Source of the DNA: Streptomyces sp. Ag109_O5-10
GTDB lineage: Bacteria; Actinomycetota; Actinomycetes; Streptomycetales; Streptomycetaceae
Reading direction: 5' to 3'
NCBI RefSeq assembly: GCF_900105755.1
Contig: NZ_FNTQ01000001.1
Coordinates: 3,658,001 to 3,722,000 of the forward strand
Length of the DNA: 64,000 nt
In this document: positions 7,674-15,680 of the stretch, one piece after another
Position numbering within the stretch: the first letter of the stretch is position 1
Layout of the letters: each line of letters starts with the position of its first letter
Position numbers and translations under genes: made by a program
The notes under the pieces: generated by a model
Told to the model about the DNA's origin: nothing
The model's database searches: none
Seen by the model: only the letters and a program-made list of their open reading frames with translations

Positions 7674-10166
7674 CTAGAGCTTCTCCACCGGCGCGTACCG
7701 CAGCAGCAGCCGCTTCGGCTTGGCGTCGCCGAAGTCGATCGTCGCCTCCGCGTTGCCGCCTGTGCCCTTCACCGCGACGACCGTACCGAGGCCGAACTGG
7801 TCGTGGGTGACGCGGTCGCCGGCCGCCAGCGAGACCACCGGCTTCTCCGAGGTCCGCCGGGTGGCGAAGCCGGACGCGCCCGACGCCGAGGAACGCGAGC
7901 GGGTCGAGGAGAGCGAGGCCGCCACGCCCGCGGCGGGCCCGGAGGAGACCGGTGCCATCGCCCCGGTCCGCTTCCACTCCAGATACGCGCCCGGGATCTC
8001 CTCCAGGAAGCGCGAGGGCGGGTTGTACGACGGCTGGCCCCAGGCGCTGCGCATCGCCGACCGCGTGAGGTAGAGCCGCTCCCGCGCGCGCGTGATGCCG
8101 ACGTAGGCGAGCCGCCGTTCCTCCTCCAGCTCCTTGGTCTGGCCGAGGGCGCGCATGTGCGGGAAGACGCCGTCCTCCATGCCGGTCAGGAAGACCACGG
8201 GGAATTCCAGGCCCTTGGCGGTGTGCAGGGTCATCAGGGTGATGACGCCGTCGCCGTTCTCGTCCTCGTCGGGGATCTGGTCGGAGTCGGCGACCAGGGC
8301 CACCCGCTCCAGGAAGTCGGCGAGGCTTCCTGACTGCTCGCCCTCCCCGGACTCCTGCTCGAACTCCAGGGCCACGGAGGCGAGTTCCTGGAGGTTCTCG
8401 ATGCGGGTCTCGTCCTGCGGGTCCGTGGAGTTCTGCAGCTCGGCCAGGTATCCGGTGCGTTCGTAGATCGCCTCCAGGACCGTGGCGGGGCCGGCGCCGG
8501 ACTCCACGACCGTACGGAGGTCCTCCATCAGCGTGTTGAACCGCTTGACCGCGTTCGTCGACCGCGCGGCCATGCCGTACGCCTCGTCGACCCGCTTGAG
8601 CGCCTGCGGGAAGCTGATCTTCTCGCGCTGGGCGAGGGCGTCGATCATCGCCTCCGCGCGGTCGCCGATGCCGCGCTTGGGGACGTTGAGGATCCGCCGG
8701 AGCGGCACGGAGTCCTCCGGGTTGGCCAGCACCCGCAGGTACGCCAGGACGTCCCGGACCTCCTTGCGCTCGTAGAAGCGGACGCCGCCGACCACCTTGT
8801 AGGGCAGGCCGACCCGGATGAAGATCTCCTCGAAGACACGGGACTGGGCGTTGGTGCGGTAGAAGACGGCGACATCGCCGGCCTTCGCCTCGCCCGCGTC
8901 CGTCAGACGGTCTATCTCCTCGGCGACGAACTGCGCCTCGTCGTGCTCGGTGTCGGCGACGTAGCCGGTGATCTGCGCGCCCGCGCCGGCGTTGGTCCAC
9001 AGGTTCTTCGGGCGGCGGGACTCGTTGCGCTCGATGACCGCGTTGGCGGCGGAGAGGATCGTCTGCGTGGAGCGGTAGTTCTGCTCCAGGAGGATCGTCG
9101 TCGCGTTCGGGTAGTCCTCCTCGAACTGGAGGATGTTGCGGATCGTGGCGCCCCGGAAGGCGTAGATCGACTGGTCGGCGTCACCGACGACGCAGAGCTC
9201 GGCGGGGGGCAGGTCGGGCTCGCCGGGCGGGGTGCCGGTGCCGTCGGCGCCGCCGCCGGTGCCGACCAGCTCGCGCACGAGGGCGTACTGGGCGTGGTTG
9301 GTGTCCTGGTACTCGTCGACCAGGACGTGCCGGAAGCGGCGGCGGTAGTGCTCGGCGACGTCCGGGAAGGCGCGCAGCAGGTTGACCGTCGTCATGATCA
9401 GGTCGTCGAAGTCGAGGGCGTTCGCCTCGCGCAGCCGCGACTGGTAGAGGGCGTAGGCCTGGGCGAGGGTCTTCTCGAAGCCGTCGCTCGCCCGGGCGGC
9501 GAAGTCCTCCTCGTCGACCAGCTCGTTCTTGAGATTGCTGACCTGGGCGCTGAACGACTTCGGCGGGAACCGCTTGGGGTCGAGGTCCAGGTCGCGGCAG
9601 ACCAGGGCCATCAGGCGCTTGGAGTCGGCCGCGTCGTAGATCGAGAAGGAGGAGGTGAAGCCGAGCTTCTTGCTCTCCCGGCGCAGGATCCGCACGCAGG
9701 CGCTGTGGAAGGTCATCACCCACATCGCGTTCGCGCGCGGGCCGACGAGGTGCTCGACGCGTTCCTTCATCTCGCCCGCGGCCTTGTTGGTGAAGGTGAT
9801 CGCGAGGATCTGGCCCGGGTGCACCTGGCGCGCGCCGAGCAGGTGCGCGATGCGGTGGGTGAGCACGCGCGTCTTGCCGGAACCGGCACCGGCCACGATG
9901 AGCAGCGGGGATCCGGCGTGCACGACGGCCGCCCGCTGGTTGTCGTTCAGCCCCTCCAGGAGTGCGGCCGGGTCCAGGGCCGGGCGGGCGGCACCGTCGC
10001 GGTAGTAGACGTCCCGGTCCGGGGGCACGTCGAACTTCCCGCCGAACAGATCGTCCGGAACCGGCTCCGGAGCGTGCTCGTCCTCGGGCGGCGGCGGGGG
10101 TTCCTCGTCGTGGCCGCGGGGGGCCTGGAGGCTCGCCAGGAAGCTGTCGTCAAAGAGGCTGCTCAT
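7674..10166 (-). CDS. pcrA: ATP-dependent DNA helicase PcrA/UvrD type
   Basis: 830 residues, superfamily 1A helicase. Motif I is GAGSGKT (93-99), the DEYQDT box is motif II, GDADQSIYAFRGA is motif III, and TLHTAKGLEFPVVF with the later VGITRARERLYLTRS gives motifs V and VI. The C-terminus (GDRVTHDQFGLGTVVAVKG) is the Tudor-like tail of PcrA that contacts RNA polymerase. It unwinds DNA with 3'-5' polarity in repair and conflict resolution. The N-terminal 50 residues are acidic and Pro-rich. ATG 10166 has GGAGAG just upstream. Confidence 0.95.
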   Translation of the reverse strand: MSSLFDDSFLASLQAPRGHDEEPPPPPEDEHAPEPVPDDLFGGKFDVPPDRDVYYRDGAARPALDPAALLEGLNDNQRAAVVHAGSPLLIVAGAGSGKTRVLTHRIAHLLGARQVHPGQILAITFTNKAAGEMKERVEHLVGPRANAMWVMTFHSACVRILRRESKKLGFTSSFSIYDAADSKRLMALVCRDLDLDPKRFPPKSFSAQVSNLKNELVDEEDFAARASDGFEKTLAQAYALYQSRLREANALDFDDLIMTTVNLLRAFPDVAEHYRRRFRHVLVDEYQDTNHAQYALVRELVGTGGGADGTGTPPGEPDLPPAELCVVGDADQSIYAFRGATIRNILQFEEDYPNATTILLEQNYRSTQTILSAANAVIERNESRRPKNLWTNAGAGAQITGYVADTEHDEAQFVAEEIDRLTDAGEAKAGDVAVFYRTNAQSRVFEEIFIRVGLPYKVVGGVRFYERKEVRDVLAYLRVLANPEDSVPLRRILNVPKRGIGDRAEAMIDALAQREKISFPQALKRVDEAYGMAARSTNAVKRFNTLMEDLRTVVESGAGPATVLEAIYERTGYLAELQNSTDPQDETRIENLQELASVALEFEQESGEGEQSGSLADFLERVALVADSDQIPDEDENGDGVITLMTLHTAKGLEFPVVFLTGMEDGVFPHMRALGQTKELEEERRLAYVGITRARERLYLTRSAMRSAWGQPSYNPPSRFLEEIPGAYLEWKRTGAMAPVSSGPAAGVAASLSSTRSRSSASGASGFATRRTSEKPVVSLAAGDRVTHDQFGLGTVVAVKGTGGNAEATIDFGDAKPKRLLLRYAPVEKL

Positions 10167-10427
10167 CGCTCTCCGAGTCTAGGGCGCGCCACCGACAACC
10201 GGCCGCCGCCCCGAAAACTCGCCCCCGTGACCGAACGGATCCCCTCCGTCACAGCAGGTGGACGCGCGCCCCGCAGCCACCGACGCCCACCCCGGACCTT
10301 CGGATCCCTCCCGCCGGGACCTTTGGACCTACCCGGGCAAGTCGCCCATAACCTCTCGGATCGCCCCGCCCGAACAGAGCACAACGTTGAGGTCACGAAA
10401 ATGTATCGGGCATATCGCACATCAAAC

Positions 10428-10457
10428 TTCACAGAGACCACACGAGTTGGCTAGCGT
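10428..10457 (+). promoter_or_regulatory. putative promoter of the riboswitch/NlpC-P60 transcript
   Basis: TTCACA (10428-10433), an 18-bp spacer and TAGCGT (10452-10457). A start near 10465 would leave a leader of about 220 nt containing the riboswitch. The NlpC/P60 gene at 13850 has a similar arrangement, TTACCA-N18-TAGCGT. Confidence 0.55.
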
Positions 10458-10508
10458 GCCGGGCGGGCCGTACGACCCCCACCGGCGAACGTCGCCGGGC
10501 CGCACGGC

Positions 10509-10665
10509 CTCCGCCGAGTCCGGGGCGCCACCGCGCATCCGGAGCCGGGGACCCACACCGATCCCGGGGTGAATCGGTCCCGACTCCCCTCCCTGGGAGC
10601 GGACCGTAGGGCAACCCTTCCGAACCACCCGCCCGAACCCGACAGCTAACTCGGTAGGCGGAACA
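10509..10665 (+). ncRNA. c-di-AMP (ydaO/yuaA) riboswitch
   Basis: The leader contains the conserved blocks of the actinobacterial ydaO class: CCGGGGACCCAC (10545-10556), GGGGTGAATCGG (10566-10577), GTAGGGCAACCCTTCCGA (10605-10622) and CCCGACAGCTAACTCGGTAGG (about 10638-10658, quoted without its final CG). In actinomycetes this RNA controls peptidoglycan hydrolase genes, which fits the secreted NlpC/P60 protein that follows at 10686. High c-di-AMP normally turns such genes off. The 3' end lies about 5 nt before AAGGAG, so control of elongation or of ribosome access are both possible. Ends are approximate. Confidence 0.85.
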
Positions 10666-10685
10666 CCGGAAGGAGTCGCCCCCCG

Positions 10686-11849
10686 TTGGCGTCGCACCGC
10701 AAGTCCCGGCCGTCAGGAGCGCGCGCGGCAGGCATACGCACCCCCGCGCTGGCCACCGCGGCCCTCACCTCCGTGGCCCTGTTCTCCCAGTCGGCCGAGG
10801 CCGCGCCCGCAGAGGACGGCAAGCCGAGCCTGGAGGAGGTCGAGAAGAAGGTCGACGCCCTCTACCGGCAGGCGGAGTCGGCGACCGAGAGGTACAACGC
10901 GGCCAAGGAGCGCACCGGCAGGCAGCGCAAACAGGTCGACGCCCTGCTGGACGACGTCGCCAGACGCGCCGAACGGCTCAACAAGGCACGTGCGGAACTG
11001 GGTTCGTTCGCCGCGGCCCAGTACCGGACCGGGGCGAGCGTTCCCGACACGGCGACCTTCCTGCTCGCGGACAGCCCCCAGGGCTACTTCGACCAGGACC
11101 AGCTGATGAGCCGCCTCACCTCGCGCCAGAAGGGCGCGGTCGACGACTACGTCACCCAGCAGTCCGCGACCATGAAGAAGCGGCAGGAGGCCACCGAGAG
11201 CCTCGAGTCGCTCACCGGGACGCAGGACGACCTCAAAGCCGCCAAGGCGACCGTGCAGACGAAGCTGGCCTCCGCGCGGGAGCTGCTCTCGCGGCTGACG
11301 GCCGCGGAGAAGGCCCGGCTGGCGGCGATCGAGAGGCGGCAGCGGGAGGCGGCGGCCCGCAAGGCGGCGGAGCTGGCGAGGCAGCAGTCCGCGGCAGCCG
11401 GCCAGGAGGCCTCGTCGTCCCCGTCGGCCTCGGGCGGCTCCGCTTCCGGTTCGGGCTCCGGCTCGGACTCCGGCACGGACTCCGCCTACGCCACGAAGGC
11501 CGCCAAGGCGATCGCCTTCGCCCGCGCGCAGATCGGCAAGCCCTACGTCTGGGGTGCCACCGGCCCCGGCTCATACGACTGCTCCGGACTCTCCCAGGCC
11601 GCCTGGAAGGCCGCGGGCGTCTCCCTGCCGCGCACCACCTACGACCAGGTGAACGCCGGCACCACCGTCTCCCTCGCCGACGCCCGCCCCGGCGACCTGG
11701 TCTTCTTCTACGACGACGTCAGCCACGTCGGCATCTACATCGGCAACGGCATGATGATCCACGCCCCGAAGCCCGGCGCCTACGTCCGGGAGGAGTCCGT
11801 CTACTACGGCGGCGAGTCGATCATCCACAGCGTGGTGCGCCCGGCCTGA
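10686..11849 (+). CDS. secreted NlpC/P60 (C40) peptidoglycan hydrolase
   Basis: 387 residues. An N-terminal export signal ends near AEAAPAE (about residue 38-42). It is followed by a long coiled-coil region, a Ser/Gly linker (GSASGSGSGSDSG) and a C-terminal NlpC/P60 domain with C299 (DCSGL), H347 (SHVGIYIG) and H359 (MIHAP). Such enzymes cut D-Glu to meso-DAP stem-peptide bonds, and the coiled coil resembles RipA-type proteins whose N-terminus restrains the enzyme. TTG 10686 is the start because AAGGAG lies 10 nt upstream and the signal peptide begins right after it. The c-di-AMP riboswitch upstream ties expression to c-di-AMP level. A paralogue lies at 13850. Confidence 0.9.
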   Translation: MASHRKSRPSGARAAGIRTPALATAALTSVALFSQSAEAAPAEDGKPSLEEVEKKVDALYRQAESATERYNAAKERTGRQRKQVDALLDDVARRAERLNKARAELGSFAAAQYRTGASVPDTATFLLADSPQGYFDQDQLMSRLTSRQKGAVDDYVTQQSATMKKRQEATESLESLTGTQDDLKAAKATVQTKLASARELLSRLTAAEKARLAAIERRQREAAARKAAELARQQSAAAGQEASSSPSASGGSASGSGSGSDSGTDSAYATKAAKAIAFARAQIGKPYVWGATGPGSYDCSGLSQAAWKAAGVSLPRTTYDQVNAGTTVSLADARPGDLVFFYDDVSHVGIYIGNGMMIHAPKPGAYVREESVYYGGESIIHSVVRPA

Positions 11850-12063
11850 CCCCGCGGGGCGCCCGTCACTCCTCGGGCGCCCCCACCCGCTTCCCTCCGC
11901 CGGCCCGCACACACCACGGCGCCCGCCTGCCGCCACGCGTCCCCGGTCTCCCGCCGGCGCCCCTTGGCGCTCCTGTCCACCGCGCCCCTGCGGCTCGCGC
12001 GGCGCGGCACGGTTTCCGGTCCGCACGCGCGCGTGCCCCGCCCCTACCCCGGCCGGCTCTCCC

Positions 12064-12069
12064 TAGCAT
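12064..12069 (+). promoter_or_regulatory. -10 element giving a probable leaderless mRNA
   Basis: TAGCAT (12064-12069) sits 7 nt before ATG 12077, the spacing expected when transcription starts on the start codon. No clear -35 was found. Confidence 0.4.
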
Positions 12070-12076
12070 CAGGGGC

Positions 12077-13045
12077 ATGTCCGGCATGTCACCCCTTCGC
12101 GCCTGGTGGGCGCGGCGTCCGCCGGCGGCCGGGGCCGCCGTGATGGCCACCGGCATCGTGTCGGTGGGGTTGCACCTGGTGGGCGCGGAGACCGTGTCCC
12201 GGGTGGCGCTGGTGGTGGCCTGCGTGATGTGGGTGGCGCTGGCCGCGGACTGCGTCGTACGGCTGGTACGGGATCGCCGGCAGTGGGCGGACCAGGCGCG
12301 GACGCCGGGCGCGCTGACCGCCGTGGCGGCGACGACGGTGCTGGGGACGCGGTTCTCGGCGCTCGGGTGGCAGCCTCTCGCCGAGGCCCTGCTGGCGCTG
12401 TCGGTGGTGCTGTGGCCGCCGTTGCTGGTCCTCGTCGTACGGCACTGGAAGCCGAGGATGCCCGGCGCGGTGTTCCTGGCCTGTGTGGCCACGCAGGGGC
12501 CGGCCGTGCTGGGCGCGACCCTGGCGGCGGCCCTGACCACGGCGTGGCTCGCCCACCTGTCGCTGGTCCTGTTCTGGCTGGGTCTCGCGATGTACGGGCT
12601 CGCCGTGCCCCGGTTCGAGTGGCGGCAGATCGCCCAGGGGCCCGGTGACCAGTGGGTGGCGGGCGGCGCGCTCGCGATGTCGGCGCTGGCCGGGGCGCGG
12701 CTGCTGGCCGCCGACAGCGCGCGGCTGTACCTGTGGAACGACGACGACCGGGGCGTCCTGCGCGTGGTGACGGTGGCGCTGCTGGTCCTGGACCTGGCCT
12801 GGTACGCCGTCCTGCTGGCCGCGGAGGTGGCGTGGCCCCGGCTCCGCTACGACGTGCGCCGCTGGGCGACGGTGTACCCGATGGGGATGACGGCGACGGC
12901 GACGCTGTCGGTCGCGGCCGCCGTCGGCGGCGCGTGGCTGAAGTGGCCGGGGCGGGTGCTGGTGTGGGTCACGGTGGCGGCCTGGCTGGCGGTCGCGGCC
13001 GGTGCGGCGGCGGGCGCCCGTGCCGTCCTCAGGAAGGCACGCTGA
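12077..13045 (+). CDS. TDT-family (tellurite-resistance/dicarboxylate transporter-like) membrane protein
   Basis: 322 residues with about nine to ten hydrophobic segments across the whole length, including AAVMATGIVSVGLHLVG near the start, typical of TDT/SLAC1-like channels and transporters. In this family the early ATGIVS-like motif lies in the first membrane helix. The substrate is unknown; homologues are annotated as tellurite-resistance or C4-dicarboxylate transporters. The -10 hexamer 7 nt upstream implies a leaderless message. It lies between two NlpC/P60 genes and runs toward the small membrane protein at 13085. Confidence 0.65.
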   Translation: MSGMSPLRAWWARRPPAAGAAVMATGIVSVGLHLVGAETVSRVALVVACVMWVALAADCVVRLVRDRRQWADQARTPGALTAVAATTVLGTRFSALGWQPLAEALLALSVVLWPPLLVLVVRHWKPRMPGAVFLACVATQGPAVLGATLAAALTTAWLAHLSLVLFWLGLAMYGLAVPRFEWRQIAQGPGDQWVAGGALAMSALAGARLLAADSARLYLWNDDDRGVLRVVTVALLVLDLAWYAVLLAAEVAWPRLRYDVRRWATVYPMGMTATATLSVAAAVGGAWLKWPGRVLVWVTVAAWLAVAAGAAAGARAVLRKAR

Positions 13046-13084
13046 GGGTGCCGGGCATCCGGTCCACGACACGGCGCCGGAGGC

Positions 13085-13438
13085 TCAGGTCCACAGGACG
13101 GCGATGAAGATGTTCACCATCGTGAGCAGGCCGACCAGGCCGAAGGCGCCCTTCTCGACCTTCTCGTCGTCCCGTTTCACGTAGACGAGTCCGAGGATCA
13201 CGATCAGCAGGGCGAGCTTCACGCCGATCTTGATCGTGTTGACGTGGTGGTCGTCGGCCTCGTTGAGGCCGACCAGGATCACGCCGGTCGCCAGCATGGT
13301 GAACGCGCCGTGCAGCATCCCGGGGACGAACCGGGCCGTGCCCTGGCCCATCGCCTTCATCTGGGTGAGGAAGCCGCCGAGGAGCGCGGCGATGCCGATG
13401 ATGTGCAGGCCGACGAAGAGATGGATGAGTACGTCCAT
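13085..13438 (-). CDS. small four-helix membrane protein
   Basis: 117 residues with four predicted membrane segments: HLFVGLHIIGIAALLGGFL, LHGAFTMLATGVILVGL, IKIGVKLALLIVILGLVYV and GAFGLVGLLTMVNIFIAVLW. Several His residues (HLF, GLHII, HGAF, DDHH) are spread through or beside the helices. I do not recognise a characterised family and no function can be assigned. ATG 13438 is the first start. It converges on the TDT gene with 39 bp between stops. Confidence 0.75.
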   Translation of the reverse strand: MDVLIHLFVGLHIIGIAALLGGFLTQMKAMGQGTARFVPGMLHGAFTMLATGVILVGLNEADDHHVNTIKIGVKLALLIVILGLVYVKRDDEKVEKGAFGLVGLLTMVNIFIAVLWT

Positions 13439-13658
13439 GGCCCCGGAGCCTAATCAGGGCCGTACGGGGCACCGGTCACCGGCCCCTCCCCCGGCGGCAC
13501 CGCCCCGCATATATGCACGCCATAGCACCCCGCCTCGCCCATCAGGCCCGGAACCGCCGCTTCGGTCATCCCGCCCCGAGAAGCCGACGACTCCGGACCG
13601 CGATCCCGTCCACATACCGTCGGGTAGCGATCCGGTCACGCCAATTCCGCGCATCGCG

Positions 13659-13688
13659 TTACCAGGCCGACACACCCGGGCCTAGCGT
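13659..13688 (+). promoter_or_regulatory. putative promoter of the second NlpC/P60 gene
   Basis: TTACCA (13659-13664), 18 bp, TAGCGT (13683-13688): the same -10 and spacing as the promoter at 10428 for the paralogue. The rest of the 411-bp gap 13439-13849 holds the hairpin at 13761 and nothing else I can name. Confidence 0.5.
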
Positions 13689-13760
13689 CCTCCCCCAGGT
13701 GACCGACTCCCCACCGCCGCCCGGGCCAGGGCGGCACTCGGACACCACCGCCGAGAAGAC

Positions 13761-13799
13761 CCGGCGGCGGCCCGTTCCCCCTGTGCGGGCCGCCGCCGG
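13761..13799 (+). other. strong hairpin in the leader of the second NlpC/P60 gene
   Basis: A perfect 14-bp stem (13761-13774 with 13786-13799) and an 11-nt loop lie within the untranslated leader about 50 nt before GTG 13850. There is no T run after it, so it is not a standard terminator; it may stabilise or regulate the mRNA. No ydaO blocks are present here. Confidence 0.6.
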
Positions 13800-13849
13800 A
13801 CGGCCAATCCGCACTCCCCGCGGTCGTACGAAAGGACGGGACAGTCCAG

Positions 13850-14908
13850 GTGGCAGCGCACCGCAAGCCCCGACAGCGCTCGCTCGGCGGCGGCACGGCC
13901 CGCACGGCCGTCACCCTCGCCCTGGCGGGCGCGGCCACCGCGACGGCCTTCGAAGGGACCGGAAACGCCGAGCCGCAGCTGACACCGGCCCAGGTGAAGG
14001 CCAAGGTGGACCAGCTGTACCAGGAGGCCGAGGAGGCCACCCAGAAGTACGACGGGGCGAAGGACAAGGCCGACACGGCCCAGCGGCGGCTGAGGTCGCT
14101 GCAGGACGAGACGGCCCGCGCGCAGCAGAAGCTCAACTCCGCCCGGGACGCGCTCGGTCTCGTGGCGGCCGCGCAGTACCGCGACGGCGGCATCGATCCG
14201 GCCTGGCAGCTGGCGCTGTCCAGCGATCCCGACCAGTACCTGGACGACGCGGCCGTCGCCGAGCGGGCCGGCGACCGGCAGGCCGGTGCGGTGGCACGGG
14301 TACGGCAACAGCTGCGGGGCATCGAGCAGTTGCGGGGCGCGGCGCATGTCGAGCTGACGGCACTGCGGTCCCGGCAGGCCGAGCTGAAGCGGGAGAAGGC
14401 CGCCGTCGTCGGCAAACTGGACGAGGCGCGAGAGCTGCTGGACCGGCTGTCACCGCAGCAGCGGTCGGCGGTCACGGCGGACGGCGGCACCGGACGCGCC
14501 TCACGCTCCACGGCGGACGCCCGCGCTCCGCTGACCGCCGGCAGCGTCGCCGCCACCGACTCGCGCGCCGCGGCCGCCATCGCCTACGCCTACTCGAAGC
14601 TCGGCAGCCCCTACGTCTGGGGCGCGACCGGCCCCGACGCCTTCGACTGCTCGGGACTCGCCCAGGCCGCCTACCGCTCCGCCGGAGTCTCCATCCCCCG
14701 CACCACCTACGCCCAGATCAACGCCGGCCGCCGCGTCTCCCGCTCCGAACTCCAGCCGGGCGACCTGGTGTTCTTCTACTCGGGCATCAGCCACGTCGGC
14801 ATCTACATCGGCAACGGCCAGATGATCCACGCGCCCAACCCCTCGGCGCCGGTACGGATCGCCCCGATCGACGAGATGCCGTTCGCGGGCGCGACACGGG
14901 TCGTCTGA
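13850..14908 (+). CDS. secreted NlpC/P60 (C40) peptidoglycan hydrolase, paralogue
   Basis: 352 residues, same build as the protein at 10686. An export signal (AVTLALAGAATATAFEG) is followed by a coiled-coil region, a short linker and an NlpC/P60 domain with C267 (DCSGL), H315 (SHVGIYIG) and H327 (MIHAP). It should act on stem peptides of peptidoglycan outside the membrane. The GTG start (VAAHRKPRQ) parallels the paralogue's TTG start (ASHRKSR). The promoter resembles that of the paralogue but the leader carries a simple hairpin, not a c-di-AMP riboswitch, so the two appear to be regulated differently. Confidence 0.9.
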   Translation: MAAHRKPRQRSLGGGTARTAVTLALAGAATATAFEGTGNAEPQLTPAQVKAKVDQLYQEAEEATQKYDGAKDKADTAQRRLRSLQDETARAQQKLNSARDALGLVAAAQYRDGGIDPAWQLALSSDPDQYLDDAAVAERAGDRQAGAVARVRQQLRGIEQLRGAAHVELTALRSRQAELKREKAAVVGKLDEARELLDRLSPQQRSAVTADGGTGRASRSTADARAPLTAGSVAATDSRAAAAIAYAYSKLGSPYVWGATGPDAFDCSGLAQAAYRSAGVSIPRTTYAQINAGRRVSRSELQPGDLVFFYSGISHVGIYIGNGQMIHAPNPSAPVRIAPIDEMPFAGATRVV

Positions 14909-14938
14909 GCGGCCGCCCACGACCGGCAGGGCGGCCGC
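14909..14938. terminator. terminator between the NlpC/P60 and response-regulator genes
   Basis: A 10-bp perfect stem (GCGGCCGCCC, 14909-14918, with 14929-14938) starts right after the TGA at 14906-14908. It lies between convergent genes and can serve both. Confidence 0.65.
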
Positions 14939-14966
14939 GAACCGGCGAACCGGCCGGGGAACGCCC

Positions 14967-15680
14967 TCAGACCAGGCGGCGTGCCGTCGCCCAGCGGGTC
15001 AGCTCGTGCCGGTTCGACAGCTGCAGCTTCCGCAGCACCGCCGACACATGGGACTCGACCGTCTTGACGGAGATGAACAGCTGCTTGGCGATCTCCTTGT
15101 ACGCGTAGCCGCGGGCGATGAGGCGCAGGACCTCGCGCTCGCGCTGGGTGAGGCGGTCGAGGTCCTCGTCGACCGGCGGGGCGTCGGTGGAGGCGAAGGC
15201 GTCCAGGACGAACCCGGCGAGCCGCGGCGAGAAGACCGCGTCGCCCTCCTGGACCCGGAAGATCGAGTCGACCAGGTCGGTGCCGGTGATCGTCTTGGTG
15301 ACGTAGCCCCGGGCGCCGCCCCGGATCACGCCGATCACGTCCTCGGCCGCGTCCGACACGGACAGCGCGAGGAAACGCACCGGCCGGTCGGCGTCCGCCA
15401 TCAACGGGGCGCACCGGCGCAGCACTTCGACCCCGCCGCCGCCCGGCAGGTGCACGTCCAGGAGGACCACCTCGGGCCGGGTCGCGGTGATCACCGACAC
15501 CGCTTGGTCGACGTCGGCCGCCTCGCCCACCACCTCGACGCCGGTCTGCTCGGTCCGGCCGATCTCGGCCTGGACGCCCGTCCGGAACATCCGGTGGTCG
15601 TCGACGAGGACCACACGCACCCGACGCCCGGCCTGGCCCTCGCCTTCCGCCGGGCCGTTCGCCTCGGTCGCGTCGCTCAT
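14967..15680 (-). CDS. NarL/LuxR-type response regulator
   Basis: 237 residues. A receiver domain carries acidic pocket residues D27-D28 and the phospho-acceptor D75 in VVLLDVHLP. A C-terminal LuxR helix-turn-helix follows (LTQREREVLRLIARGYAYKEI and VKTVESHVSAVLRKL). Its ATG overlaps the TGA of the histidine kinase by 4 bp (15677-15680), so the two are translationally coupled and form a cognate pair. With the divergent PspC/LiaF-like gene at 17189 the set resembles a LiaFSR-type envelope-stress system; the target genes are unknown. Confidence 0.9.
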   Translation of the reverse strand: MSDATEANGPAEGEGQAGRRVRVVLVDDHRMFRTGVQAEIGRTEQTGVEVVGEAADVDQAVSVITATRPEVVLLDVHLPGGGGVEVLRRCAPLMADADRPVRFLALSVSDAAEDVIGVIRGGARGYVTKTITGTDLVDSIFRVQEGDAVFSPRLAGFVLDAFASTDAPPVDEDLDRLTQREREVLRLIARGYAYKEIAKQLFISVKTVESHVSAVLRKLQLSNRHELTRWATARRLV

